From assembly GCA_030040915.1 (NCBI GenBank), contig JASHSI010000056.1:1-40337 (forward strand): a DNA stretch of 40,337 nt. Direction: 5' to 3'. This stretch comes from Thermoplasmata archaeon. GTDB taxonomy: Archaea > Thermoplasmatota > Thermoplasmata > Lutacidiplasmatales > UBA184. The translations under genes and the position numbers were made by a program. The notes under the pieces were generated by a model. That model was not told where the DNA came from. It did no database searches and saw only the letters and a list, made by a program, of their open reading frames with translations. Below are positions 15,586 to 23,110 of this stretch, in pieces (positions within the stretch are counted from its first letter, which is position 1; the number at the start of each line of letters is the position of its first letter).

Positions 15586-15800
15586 GAGTTACCCCCCTTC
15601 AGATGGTGACGATCCCGGTGAGAACCAACGCGACGGCCGCGAAGATTACGAGGCCAAGCAGTCCGAGCAGGGCGAAGCCGAGGGCGGCTGCGACCAGGGC
15701 CCACCCGATGTCGTACGTCGCCTCGGCCCGAGGAACGTTCCCTGCGGGTGTCGCTGTCATGGCGGTGGGCACTCCTCGGCCAACCGGGGGAACGCTCCCT
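15378..15800. repeat. dispersed GGGAACGTTCCC-like palindromic motifs
   Basis: Copies or near copies: GGGAACGTTCCC at about 15378, GGGACGTTCCC at about 15411, GGGAACGGTCCC then GGGAACGTCAGGGAACGTTT at about 15450-15475, GGAACGTTCCC at about 15733, GGGAACGCTCCC at about 15790. They cover two short coding regions of the casposon. The clustering suggests binding sites for an element-encoded regulator or replication protein (inference). Confidence 0.55.
15599..15760 (-). CDS. 53-residue membrane peptide
   Basis: A short gene read directly from the sequence: MTATPAGNVPRAEATYDIGW followed by about 30 consecutive hydrophobic residues (ALVAAALGFALLGLLGLVIF and AAVALVLTGIVTI). One long or two short transmembrane helices. 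It sits in line with the operon, starting at the end of the AbrB-like gene (an ATGA overlap in one reading frame) and ending 13 nt before the next gene. High third-position GC supports coding. Function unknown; small hydrophobic proteins in mobile elements can be holin-like or toxin-like. Confidence 0.6.
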   Translation of the reverse strand: MTATPAGNVPRAEATYDIGWALVAAALGFALLGLLGLVIFAAVALVLTGIVTI

Positions 15801-16034
15801 CACGTTCCTCTGGGGAATCCTCGGGGTTTCGAGACGTCCCCCCACCCCTCCGGGGTCCGTACCCCCGAGCGCTGGTACCAGCAGGAGGTTCCTCCCGAGC
15901 CGGAGGGTCACGCGATCCCCAGGTTTCAGTCCGCGAGCGCGTGCCCAGCGTAGGGGGATCGTTACCGCGATGGAAGTCGGGCCGGTTCGGTAGAGGGTCG
16001 CTCCGACCTCGCCCGTTTCGACGGTCGCGTCCAT
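15757..16034 (-). CDS. AbrB/SpoVT-type regulator, end uncertain
   Basis: From ATG 16034: GATLYRTGPTSIAVTIPLRW then ARGLKPGDRVTLRL and NLLLVPA, a complete swapped-hairpin AbrB domain of about 55 residues. After this the original frame stays open to 15240 through two other genes, which is unlikely to be real. The -1 frame instead ends at TGA 15757-15759, overlapping the next start as ATGA. The coordinates use that end, implying a tail in another frame or a frameshift; the true stop is undecided. Being first in the long minus operon and facing a dyad-rich divergent promoter (16057-16100), it is a good candidate autoregulator. Confidence 0.6.
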
Positions 16035-16056
16035 ATTCGTGTCCAGATAACGATAA

Positions 16057-16100
16057 GGCTACAGTTCGCATCACCCCTCCAACTGTAGGTTACTGTAGCC
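16057..16100. promoter_or_regulatory. divergent operator with three ACTGTAG half-sites
   Basis: GGCTACAGT (16057-16065) pairs perfectly with ACTGTAGCC (16092-16100), and a further AACTGTAG (16081-16088) lies between, also dyad to CTACAGTT at 16059-16066. The array fills the gap between the AbrB-like gene (minus) and the 16101 gene (plus) and touches the latter's start codon. Probably the binding site of the AbrB-like protein or another element regulator. Confidence 0.7.
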
Positions 16101-16859
16101 ATGACGGGGATACCACTGAGCGACAGGAAGCTGGAGCGACTGTTTCTCGCCTGCCTCAAAGGGAAGAGCCTTGGGCTAGGGCCGACCGACCTTGTCACCT
16201 GTTATGTCCAACTCCACAGGAAGTCCGAGAAGACAGGCTGGACTCACCTCGAACGGGTAAGGAAGGGAATGGCGGGCGGGACACTCCGGCGAATCGTTTC
16301 GTTCAAGGGGCCCAATGGGGAGCGTTTCGGGGATGCGGAGAACGCCGAGTTCTTGCAGCGAAAGGCCGACGTGGAAGAGAAACCGCCCGAGGTCGCGAAC
16401 GCGATCTGGCACCTCGGGGGCCGCTACCAGAATTGCCCCGTTCGTCTGAGCTGGGAGTACTGCCCGTACACCAACCGACTTCGACAGGTCGCAGTGGTCA
16501 GAGTCGGAGTAGCGGACTTCATGCGATGCAGCATCTGCCATCGGTTTCACTTCATGGGGCTAAGCCCGAAGGTCAGCAACACCCGCCCCCAAGTGTGGGA
16601 GCTTGACCCTGGCATTTGCTGGCGGGACTACGAGGACCAGCTTACGGTCGAACTGATCGGCGATCCCAACCGGCCGGACCCAAAGATCAACCGGATGCAG
16701 CCCACAGAAATCGAGCGGGTGCGAAAGGGCGGGAGGTGGATTGGCATGAGACTTCGCATTTCCTGGGACGAGGACCCGTACAAGCGGATGTACCTCGGGC
16801 AGTGGGAGCATCGAAAGAAGACCTTGACCGCGTCGACAAACGTTCCTGTCGAAGGGTAG
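16101..16859 (+). CDS. hypothetical casposon protein with one CxxC
   Basis: 252 residues, not recognised. It contains FMRCSICHRFHFMGLSP near residues 140-156 (C-x2-C with a following H, a possible zinc site) and a conserved-looking WEYCPYTNRLRQVAVVRVG stretch; the C-terminus is rich in W, R and K (RKGGRWIGMRLRISWDEDPY). ATG 16101 lies directly against the operator array and is probably leaderless. It is divergent from the main operon and precedes cas1, so a role in transposition, replication or regulation is possible but unproven. Confidence 0.65.
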   Translation: MTGIPLSDRKLERLFLACLKGKSLGLGPTDLVTCYVQLHRKSEKTGWTHLERVRKGMAGGTLRRIVSFKGPNGERFGDAENAEFLQRKADVEEKPPEVANAIWHLGGRYQNCPVRLSWEYCPYTNRLRQVAVVRVGVADFMRCSICHRFHFMGLSPKVSNTRPQVWELDPGICWRDYEDQLTVELIGDPNRPDPKINRMQPTEIERVRKGGRWIGMRLRISWDEDPYKRMYLGQWEHRKKTLTASTNVPVEG

Positions 16860-16884
16860 TACCCTACTCGGGTGGCGCTCCGGG

Positions 16885-17022
16885 CTATGCCGACGAGGTC
16901 TTAGCCGCCCTCTTCCGCCGTCGTCGGTACTTCCTCATGTAGGCAGCCCGCTCGGCCCGGTGCCTCTCGAACCACGCCTTGGTCTTCGCGGCTCGCCTCT
17001 TCTTCGAGCGGAAGGGGCACAT
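16885..17022 (-). CDS. 45-residue very basic peptide
   Basis: Read directly: MCPFRSKKRRAAKTKAWFER then HRAERAAYMRKYRRRRKRAA and KTSSA. More than 40% lysine plus arginine, no cysteine pair, likely nucleic-acid binding. The RAAYMRKYRRRRK part resembles the AKRRYQQRYMPKWE start of PolB in style (basic, tyrosine-rich), so it may share a DNA- or primer-binding role; this is weak. GGGAGAG lies 9 nt upstream of the ATG. It stands alone on the minus strand between two plus-strand genes. Confidence 0.5.
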   Translation of the reverse strand: MCPFRSKKRRAAKTKAWFERHRAERAAYMRKYRRRRKRAAKTSSA

Positions 17023-17087
17023 GCTACCGCTCTCCCAAGTAGGCCCGACCCATGAGGCTGTCGTTCCCGTGGTATGGTCGCCCGAAG

Positions 17088-17124
17088 CCCTTATTATGCG
17101 GGGGTTGTTACGCGTAACAACCCC
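17088..17124 (+). promoter_or_regulatory. cas1 promoter with perfect 24-bp palindrome
   Basis: CTTATTATG (17089-17097) is a TATA-like box. It is followed by a perfect 24-bp palindrome at 17101-17124 (half-site GGGGTTGTTACG), flanked on both sides by TATGCG, ending 1 nt before the casposase ATG at 17126. The palindrome lies between TATA and start codon, the classic place for an archaeal repressor operator; in RNA it would form a hairpin. Confidence 0.75.
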
Positions 17125-17125
17125 T

Positions 17126-18460
17126 ATGCGTCCCCTCCTAATCTCAGGCTTTGGAACTTGCCTCTACACTCGGAAGGGGCTTGTCGTGGACGAACGGGAG
17201 GCTGGAACCGCGACCGAGTACCCACCCCATCAACTTCCCTTCGACTGGGTTGTCGTGGACAACTACACCGGCTACGTCTCCTGGTCCGCCCTTCGGTTCC
17301 TGATGGCCCACACGATCCCGGTCGTCCACATGGCCTGGAACGGAAACCTCTACGGTGTCACAGCCCCGCCCGGACCCATCAGCGCCAGGGTCAAGCTCGG
17401 CCAGTACCGGACCTACACCGACGCGTCCCGGCGGGTAGCCTGCGCGTCGGCCTTCCTTCGGGCCAAACTCGCCCTCTCTATCCGGCATATGTCCGATATG
17501 GCCCATATGTATGGCATATGTCCGACAGGGCTGAAGGAGGAGGTTGAACGCTATCCCGAAACCCGTTGGACCGACATCAATCGGCTCCTGGAGTTCGAGG
17601 CGAAGTGCGCGAACATCTACTGGCGCGAGTACCGAAAAGCGGTCGAGGCCCTCTGGCCGGGATCCGGCTTCATCAGCCGGGGCAACACGTCGTACTCGTG
17701 GACCCGAAACGCGGCCGACCCCATCAACGCCCTCCTGAACTACGGATACGCGATCTTGGAGGCCCGGTGCAGGGTCGCGGTCGTCCGGGCGGGATTCGAC
17801 CCGACCATCGGCTACCTCCACTCGATAGCGCCCTCCAAACACCCCCTGGTCTACGACTTCCAGGAGCTCGGGCGCGCCTTGGTCGATTCGGTCGTACTCG
17901 AAATGGTCCGGGCCGACCCCGCCATCCGGAAGAAGGGGGCCTTCGTCCGGACGACGGACTGGGGACTCCGGCTCGCCCCCGATACAGCCAAGGCGCTCAT
18001 CGCCCGGCTCTCCTTCGCCTTCTCCCGGAAGGTCAAGTACGAGAGGGTCCCGGTGACGTGGGAGACGGCCCTCCTTCGGGAAGCTCAGCGGTTCGCGGAG
18101 GAGGTCTCGATGGAGCGCCGGAAGCCTCGGGTCTTCGCATTCGACCTTCCGCTTCCCGAGGTCCACCCCCCGACTCTCGGAGCCTCGGACCTGGCTGAGA
18201 AGATCGGGGGCCTCTCGGTCCCCGAGGCCCGGAAGCTCGGGATCCCGAAGACGACCCTCTGGTACCAACAGAGGCGGCTACGGCAGGGGGCGCCGCTGAG
18301 GGTGTACCGGAAGGTGGCCCGGCGGATTGAAGGCGCGGCCATTTCACATACTGATGCGACCGCACCTACCGTTTCGCGAGGGGTCTCCCTCCCTCCTAAA
18401 TACCCCAGACCCCCCATCGCGAAAGAAGAGCAGTCGCGAGGTCAACGGCATCGAGAATGA
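17126..18460 (+). CDS. cas1: Cas1 casposase (casposon integrase)
   Basis: 444 residues. N-terminal strand domain (PLLISGFGTCLYTRKGLVVD, then LPFDWVVVDNYTGYVSWSAL), then the helical Cas1 domain: LLEFEAKCANIYW with E158, NALLNYGYAILEARCRVAVV (201-220), AGFDPTIGYLHS with H232, and LVYDFQELGRALVD with D244/E247. These match the metal-binding E, H, D triad of Cas1. A C-terminal extension carries a helix-turn-helix (LSVPEARKLGIPKTTLWYQQ, about 375-394), as in casposases but not CRISPR Cas1. No cas2 or array is near. It integrates the element's inverted-repeat ends into the tRNA-adjacent target. ATG 17126 was chosen from the promoter/operator position; the upstream open frame lacks Cas1 similarity. 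Confidence 0.93.
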   Translation: MRPLLISGFGTCLYTRKGLVVDEREAGTATEYPPHQLPFDWVVVDNYTGYVSWSALRFLMAHTIPVVHMAWNGNLYGVTAPPGPISARVKLGQYRTYTDASRRVACASAFLRAKLALSIRHMSDMAHMYGICPTGLKEEVERYPETRWTDINRLLEFEAKCANIYWREYRKAVEALWPGSGFISRGNTSYSWTRNAADPINALLNYGYAILEARCRVAVVRAGFDPTIGYLHSIAPSKHPLVYDFQELGRALVDSVVLEMVRADPAIRKKGAFVRTTDWGLRLAPDTAKALIARLSFAFSRKVKYERVPVTWETALLREAQRFAEEVSMERRKPRVFAFDLPLPEVHPPTLGASDLAEKIGGLSVPEARKLGIPKTTLWYQQRRLRQGAPLRVYRKVARRIEGAAISHTDATAPTVSRGVSLPPKYPRPPIAKEEQSRGQRHRE

Positions 18461-18582
18461 CGCCTAGGGGTGGTCGACAACTCCAGCTCGACGAAAGTTC
18501 GTCCAGCCAATACAAGAGGGTCCCTCTCGCAAGAGATCATCTGAATCATGAACCCCGTCGTTTGAAGCCGGAGCGGGGCACG

Positions 18583-20091
18583 ATGTTGGGATTCGAGGAC
18601 AAGCTCTGGAAGGCCGCGAACCAACTTCGAGGAAACCTGGATTCGTCCCAGTACGGCCGGGCAGTTCTGGGACTCATCCTTTGCAGGTATCTCTCAGAGT
18701 CACCGGGTTCCTCCGCTTCAGCCTCGAACAAGCTCGATGCAAGAGGAGAGACACGCCCCTCCAGCGTGAACGGCTTTCAGCGTCCGGGGGACATGAATTG
18801 GGACGCAGTAATGCGGGCCTGCGCGGGAGACCGGCTCGCAAGAACCATCGACGCAACACTAGAGAAAATAGCAAAGGCAAATCCCACGCTCTCGGACGCG
18901 CTTCCTACTGACTTCTCTGAGCTCGAGATAGACCCGAGAAGACTCGAAAGCCTCGTTCGCCTGATAAACGAGATCCGGCTCGATGCAGGAGGAGACTCAG
19001 AGACCCGGGACATCCTCGGGCGGGTTTACGAGTATTTCCTCGGGGAGTTTGCCCGTTCCGCGGGACGAAAAGGCGGCGAGTTCTACACTCCACGATGTGT
19101 TGTGACCTTGCTTGTCGAAGTACTTGAACCGGTGAGCGGAATAGTTTACGATCCGTGCTGTGGGTCTGGCGGGATGTTCGTCCAAAGCGAGGCTTTCTCC
19201 CTGCGCCATGGGGGCCGCCGACGCAGCTTGAGGCTGGTCGGTCAGGAACTCAACCCCTCGACCTACCGACTAGCGCGCCTAAACCTTGCGCTTCATCATC
19301 TGGAGGCGGACTTGGGGTCTCGCCCCTCGGACACGTTCCACTCCGATGCTCACCCCGACTTGCGGGCTGATTTCGTGATGGCCAATCCTCCATTCAATAT
19401 GCGAGAATGGGGCGCGCGGGAAATGACGAACGATCCTCGGTGGCGCTTCGGCTTGCCATCTCCTTCAAACGCAAACTATGCCTGGATCGAACATATTGCA
19501 TTCCATCTTTCAGAAGAAGGTCGAGCCGGAATCATCCTGGCTAACGGGAGCCTTACATCTGATTCCCCCTCCGATGTTTCGATCCGGCGGAACCTCCTGG
19601 AGTCCAATCTCATCGAGGCAGTGGTCGCACTTCCTGGCAAGCTATTCTACAGCACGATGATTCCAGCTTGCATTTGGTTCCTGAACAAGAACAAGTCTAA
19701 CAAGGCGCCCTCGATCCAAGAGGATCAGGTGCTCTTCGTCGACGCCCGTAGCCTGGGTGAGATGGTAGACAGGACCCATCGACAACTCGGCGATAACGAT
19801 ATCAGATTGATTGCTGGGACCATCTCAGCATGGCGGCGAGGCGGAGCGGGGTCCCGATACTCTGACGTTCCGGGATTCTGCAGGGCCGCGCCTCTCTCTG
19901 AAATTACTTCGCACCACCACTCCCTCTCACCTGCCCAGTACGTCGGATCTGCAGCACTCAGCGAAGCTCAGAGTCTCCAGAGCGAGGACTCGATTCGGGA
20001 GCTTGCAAGGGAACTAGACAAGGCGATTGCCAAGCAGGGTGCGACCCTCTCGCGGATACGAGATGCACTCAAGGGGCTTCGGGACCGGTAA
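18583..20091 (+). CDS. hsdM: type I-like DNA methyltransferase subunit HsdM
   Basis: 502 residues from ATG 18583. N-terminal HsdM helical domain (FEDKLWKAANQLRGN), then GGEFYTPRCVVTLLVEVLEP, AdoMet motif I VYDPCCGSGGMF, and catalytic motif IV MANPPFN: an N6-adenine methyltransferase of the gamma class. The frame is also open from ATG 18457, which overlaps the cas1 stop as ATGA and would add 42 residues of low-complexity sequence, so coupling to cas1 is possible. GC content is visibly lower than in the host genes. It acts with the downstream HsdS; no HsdR translocase is encoded. Confidence 0.9.
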   Translation: MLGFEDKLWKAANQLRGNLDSSQYGRAVLGLILCRYLSESPGSSASASNKLDARGETRPSSVNGFQRPGDMNWDAVMRACAGDRLARTIDATLEKIAKANPTLSDALPTDFSELEIDPRRLESLVRLINEIRLDAGGDSETRDILGRVYEYFLGEFARSAGRKGGEFYTPRCVVTLLVEVLEPVSGIVYDPCCGSGGMFVQSEAFSLRHGGRRRSLRLVGQELNPSTYRLARLNLALHHLEADLGSRPSDTFHSDAHPDLRADFVMANPPFNMREWGAREMTNDPRWRFGLPSPSNANYAWIEHIAFHLSEEGRAGIILANGSLTSDSPSDVSIRRNLLESNLIEAVVALPGKLFYSTMIPACIWFLNKNKSNKAPSIQEDQVLFVDARSLGEMVDRTHRQLGDNDIRLIAGTISAWRRGGAGSRYSDVPGFCRAAPLSEITSHHHSLSPAQYVGSAALSEAQSLQSEDSIRELARELDKAIAKQGATLSRIRDALKGLRDR

Positions 20092-20095
20092 GTTA

Positions 20096-21361
20096 GTGAC
20101 GTGGAAGACTCTGCCACTGGGTCAAGTCGCCAGCGTGGAAAGGGAAGTCGTTGACCCTCGGACGCTCGGATCCGAGATTGTCGACCTCTATAGCATACGT
20201 GCGTACGACGAGGATCGTATCCCTGTCACCGTCCCAGCACATCGGATTCACAGCGACAAGTTCGTCGTCCCTCCTCAATCCATCCTTGTTTCAAGAATCA
20301 ATCCTCACATTCCTAGAGTCTGGATGCCGGAGGTTACCGCGGAAAGACTATCTCTTGCTTCAACTGAGTTCCTCGTCCTACGGCCCTCTCCGCTCATAGA
20401 TGGCGCTTTCTTGGCATATCAGTTGATGAATTCCAGATCGAATCAACAGTTCCGGGCCCGCGTGACGGGAACGTCGGGCAGCCATCAGAGGGTCAAACCG
20501 GAAACGGCCCTAGAGGTGCGAGTAGGCGTTCCCAGCTTCGACGTGCAACGTCGGATCGCGCAAGCAATAGAGCCGTTTGACGATTCTGACAGGGCCGAAG
20601 TCCGATTTGGGAGACTGATCCAGAAGGTTCTTCGCGACGCCTTTCGAGCGATGCTAGGCCCCACCCTCGAACCCCCCTCAGTTGGGTCAAACCGTCGTAA
20701 CGGCCCATCTGGAAGACAGTCCCGCCAGGCCGGAAATCGAGTTCGGCTGGCCGAGGTGGCTGAGTTTGCTCGAGGCGTTTCGTACAGCAGCGAGGACCTA
20801 GCGGCTTCTGACACGGCTCTGGTGTCGCTCGCCTGCGTCGACCGCCGGTGGGGGTTCAAGCTTGAGGGACTAAAGTCCTATGCGGGAAGATACGCACCTG
20901 AGCAGAGGCTCCTGCCCGGGGAACTAGCCGTATCCCACACCGATCTCACCCAGGACGCCCTGGTTCTTGGCCGGCCGGTGATCGTTCAGTCCAGCCCAGA
21001 CTACTCGACCCTTGTCGCTTCCCTCGACATGGTGGCTGTTCGTCCTCGCAATGAGAGTGTCACGACCGAGTTCCTCTATGGTTTGCTCTCTACCCCAGAA
21101 TTCGCAGCCCACGCCTACGGCTATGCAAATGGGACGACTGTTCTGCACCTGAGTCCCCGATGCCTCGAGGAGTTCGAATTCACCTTGCCAGGTGCGGAGG
21201 CGATCCAGACCTATACGAGATTCGCGCGACCGCTTCACGCCTGGCTGGTGAACGAAGGCCAAGTCAGGATTCTAAAGGCACGAATGCGGTCAGGATTGGT
21301 CGAGCGGGCCTTCAACAGTCTTTCCGGGAGCCCCGATCCCCGAGGGTCTGCCCGCGCCTAG
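20096..21361 (+). CDS. hsdS: specificity subunit HsdS
   Basis: 421 residues from GTG 20096, 4 nt after the hsdM stop; ATG 20063 overlapping hsdM is the alternative. Two target-recognition units are visible: the first begins WKTLPLGQVASVEREVVD and ends with the conserved helix around VQRRIAQAIEPFDDSDR; the second begins VRLAEVAEFARGVSY and ends SPRCLEEFEFTLPGAEAIQT. Each pair of TRD and helix reads one half of a bipartite recognition sequence and positions HsdM. It meets the nuclease gene tail to tail with a 4-nt overlap (21358-21361). Confidence 0.87.
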   Translation: MTWKTLPLGQVASVEREVVDPRTLGSEIVDLYSIRAYDEDRIPVTVPAHRIHSDKFVVPPQSILVSRINPHIPRVWMPEVTAERLSLASTEFLVLRPSPLIDGAFLAYQLMNSRSNQQFRARVTGTSGSHQRVKPETALEVRVGVPSFDVQRRIAQAIEPFDDSDRAEVRFGRLIQKVLRDAFRAMLGPTLEPPSVGSNRRNGPSGRQSRQAGNRVRLAEVAEFARGVSYSSEDLAASDTALVSLACVDRRWGFKLEGLKSYAGRYAPEQRLLPGELAVSHTDLTQDALVLGRPVIVQSSPDYSTLVASLDMVAVRPRNESVTTEFLYGLLSTPEFAAHAYGYANGTTVLHLSPRCLEEFEFTLPGAEAIQTYTRFARPLHAWLVNEGQVRILKARMRSGLVERAFNSLSGSPDPRGSARA

Positions 21362-22719
21362 CCAGGAACCTCTGGTTCGACTGACTCATCCAAGTCGCCG
21401 CCCACGACGTGAACAGACCCCGAATCCTCCTCTTCGAGCATGGCCAGCAGCTCCAGGTCCAGGTTACCGCAGCTGTTCTTCGCAACATTCCTGTCTCGGT
21501 CCATCCCGCTACGCCCGTATATCGGGTGTAACTGGAAGTTGTCTGAGCCCGGGTACTTTTCCCTGTACGCACTAACGAGGGTTCTGAACTCGTCCATCTG
21601 CGGTTTCGAGACCCGGACCCGGAGCATCTCTCGCCGATTCCTATCCCATTGGACGAGGTAAAGGTCCTTCCAGCCCAGAATCCGCTTCCAATCACGCCCG
21701 CAGTCCCATCTGGGACGGTCTTGTCCACCCATATGGGCTACTGACTTGATTTCGGATCCGTCCTCTAAATCGAGCCCCCTCGCATTGCTTCCAGTTCCCC
21801 TAATTCCGGTGACCAGGGAAACCATGTGCTGTGCGAGAATGTCGAACCCGGTATTGATGGGTTGTTGTGTAAGCTTCCTCCACTGCGTAAGCCGCCTCAG
21901 CCGTTCAACGCCGAGCTCGGAAAAGATCCCTGCGGCGAGCATCAACCTCTCCCGGAGGTCTGTTGGCAGGGGAATCTCCTTTTCCTTCTCACCCAAGATT
22001 CGATTGCCGGCGTGGCCAGCAATCACCGAGATATCGGGAGGGTCCGGAATCGTGACCTTGAAGACTTCAGGAGTGGCCGTTCCGTCGCCGTTGAGATCTC
22101 GCGCAAGATAGACTAGCCTCGGCTCAAGGGAGAGGAAGACGGGATGGAACCGCTCTCGACTTCGGTCGGGATATATGCGGAGATTCAGTTGTCTGCTTCT
22201 CCATTTGGACCCGGAACCATTGAGCTGCTCTGCCCAGTAAGATTTGAAGACTCTGCGAACGGCCTCGGAGGACGGCTTGATTTGCCAGATCTCAAATCGC
22301 GGCCTGCCGAGTTGGTCTCGGTCAAAGAAAGCGATGAAGCAATTCTCGCATCTGAGAAACCGCTCCAGTTCTTCCTTGTTACCGAAGGTGAAGAGGATGT
22401 GGCTATCTTCTTTCGATCCCTTCTGGTCGATTCTCCGTCCAGACTTGATTTCGTCTCCAGAAGCTAGGTCCTTGCCCTTACCGTGCGAGTCCGACCCCTC
22501 TTGACCAGTAATGAGCGACACCGCATGCTGAGAGAGGTAGCCGTCATCGAACTGAGCGGATTGCCCCGTCAACTCCGACCAGCGGCGGAACCTTATGCGC
22601 GTACGGAAGAACTCGTCCTCGACGAATCGAGTTGAGAGCGTGATTCGCTCCCGCTCAGGGAGTCCGCTAGTGGTCGGGTCCTCGAGCAGCTTGGTCTGAG
22701 CCCCTTCTGGCGACGGCAC
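21358..22719 (-). CDS. restriction endonuclease with two PD-(D/E)xK repeats, MamI-like
   Basis: 453 residues from GTG 22719. The protein is an internal duplication: QHAVSLITGQEGSDSHGKGK with DLASGDEIKS (D84, E90, K92) and QHMVSLVTGIRGTGSNARGL with DLEDGSEIKS (D317, E323, K325). Both repeats have D-x5-E-x-K, the nuclease active-site pattern, and each is preceded by a WR(E/K)LT segment. From memory the second repeat resembles MamI, an enzyme cutting a bipartite site (GATN4ATC) and working with an HsdM/HsdS-like pair; this was not checked by search. Convergent to hsdS. It would restrict unmethylated DNA without an ATP-driven HsdR. Confidence 0.72.
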   Translation of the reverse strand: MPSPEGAQTKLLEDPTTSGLPERERITLSTRFVEDEFFRTRIRFRRWSELTGQSAQFDDGYLSQHAVSLITGQEGSDSHGKGKDLASGDEIKSGRRIDQKGSKEDSHILFTFGNKEELERFLRCENCFIAFFDRDQLGRPRFEIWQIKPSSEAVRRVFKSYWAEQLNGSGSKWRSRQLNLRIYPDRSRERFHPVFLSLEPRLVYLARDLNGDGTATPEVFKVTIPDPPDISVIAGHAGNRILGEKEKEIPLPTDLRERLMLAAGIFSELGVERLRRLTQWRKLTQQPINTGFDILAQHMVSLVTGIRGTGSNARGLDLEDGSEIKSVAHMGGQDRPRWDCGRDWKRILGWKDLYLVQWDRNRREMLRVRVSKPQMDEFRTLVSAYREKYPGSDNFQLHPIYGRSGMDRDRNVAKNSCGNLDLELLAMLEEEDSGSVHVVGGDLDESVEPEVPG

Positions 22720-22764
22720 AACTCAGCGAAGGGGCAAGGCGAGGTGAATAGGACCCTGCACAAT

Positions 22765-22790
22765 ATGTGCATGATGTTTCATCTGCACAT
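22765..22790. promoter_or_regulatory. operator-like inverted repeat between nuclease and AbrB-like genes
   Basis: ATGTGCATGATG and CATCTGCACAT form an imperfect dyad (one inserted base) with a TTT centre. It lies between the nuclease start (22719, minus) and the AbrB-like start (22806, plus), where a controller protein would act on both genes. Confidence 0.6.
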
Positions 22791-22805
22791 GCACCATGGC
22801 AGGTC

Positions 22806-22994
22806 ATGGAACGCCCGGCTCCGGTTCGCGCAAGGTCCCACAGAGGTGCAGGAGGACTCGATCTGACCATCCCCGCGCGGGTCTGCAAGCTACACTCGAT
22901 CCGACCCGGCGATGTCTTTATGGTTTCTGTCGAGGCAGATAGGGACGGGCAGCTCACCCTGACTTATCGGAGAGTGCACTCGTCTCCGCCATAG
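22806..22994 (+). CDS. AbrB-like transcription regulator, putative RM controller
   Basis: 62 residues from ATG 22806 (in-frame ATG 22767 adds 13 and would overlap the operator). RARSHRGAGGLDLTIPARVC then IRPGDVFMVSVEADRDGQLT is the swapped-hairpin AbrB/MazE fold. It is divergent from the nuclease and preceded by the dyad at 22765-22790, an arrangement typical of controller genes of restriction systems, delaying nuclease expression until DNA is methylated (inference). It ends 58 nt before the right inverted repeat and is the last gene of the casposon. Confidence 0.65.
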   Translation: MERPAPVRARSHRGAGGLDLTIPARVCKLHSIRPGDVFMVSVEADRDGQLTLTYRRVHSSPP

Positions 22995-23020
22995 CTCCGA
23001 TTCCAAGTTCCCAGTATGCC

Positions 23021-23110
23021 CGTCAACCCGCTCGGGTCTTGGTGAGGGGCGAAGCCGTAGCCCGGGACCCCCTGACCACCCGTCAAGGAGGCATGGGTCT
23101 TGGTGAGGGG
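23021..23110 (-). repeat. subterminal direct repeat of the right casposon end
   Basis: GGGTCTTGGTGAGGGG occurs at 23034-23049 and again inside the inverted repeat at 23095-23110, each preceded by CGTCAA. The spacing of about 60 bp suggests paired casposase binding sites. The left end lacks a good second copy (only GTCGCCAAGACAC at about 7946). Confidence 0.7.

Noticed and set aside
15240-15757. Continuation of the AbrB-like protein to 264 residues
   Set aside because: Past residue about 60 the frame runs antisense-like through two better-supported small genes and loses any domain character.
17460-17525. CATATG-rich repeats (GGCATATGTCC) that look like a small array
   Set aside because: They lie within the cas1 coding frame and encode RHMSDMAHMYGICP; no regular spacer-repeat structure, so not a CRISPR.
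17126-18460. Cas1 taken as evidence of a CRISPR-Cas locus
   Set aside because: No cas2, effector genes or repeat-spacer array is present; PolB, inverted repeats, target duplication and the C-terminal HTH mark a casposase.
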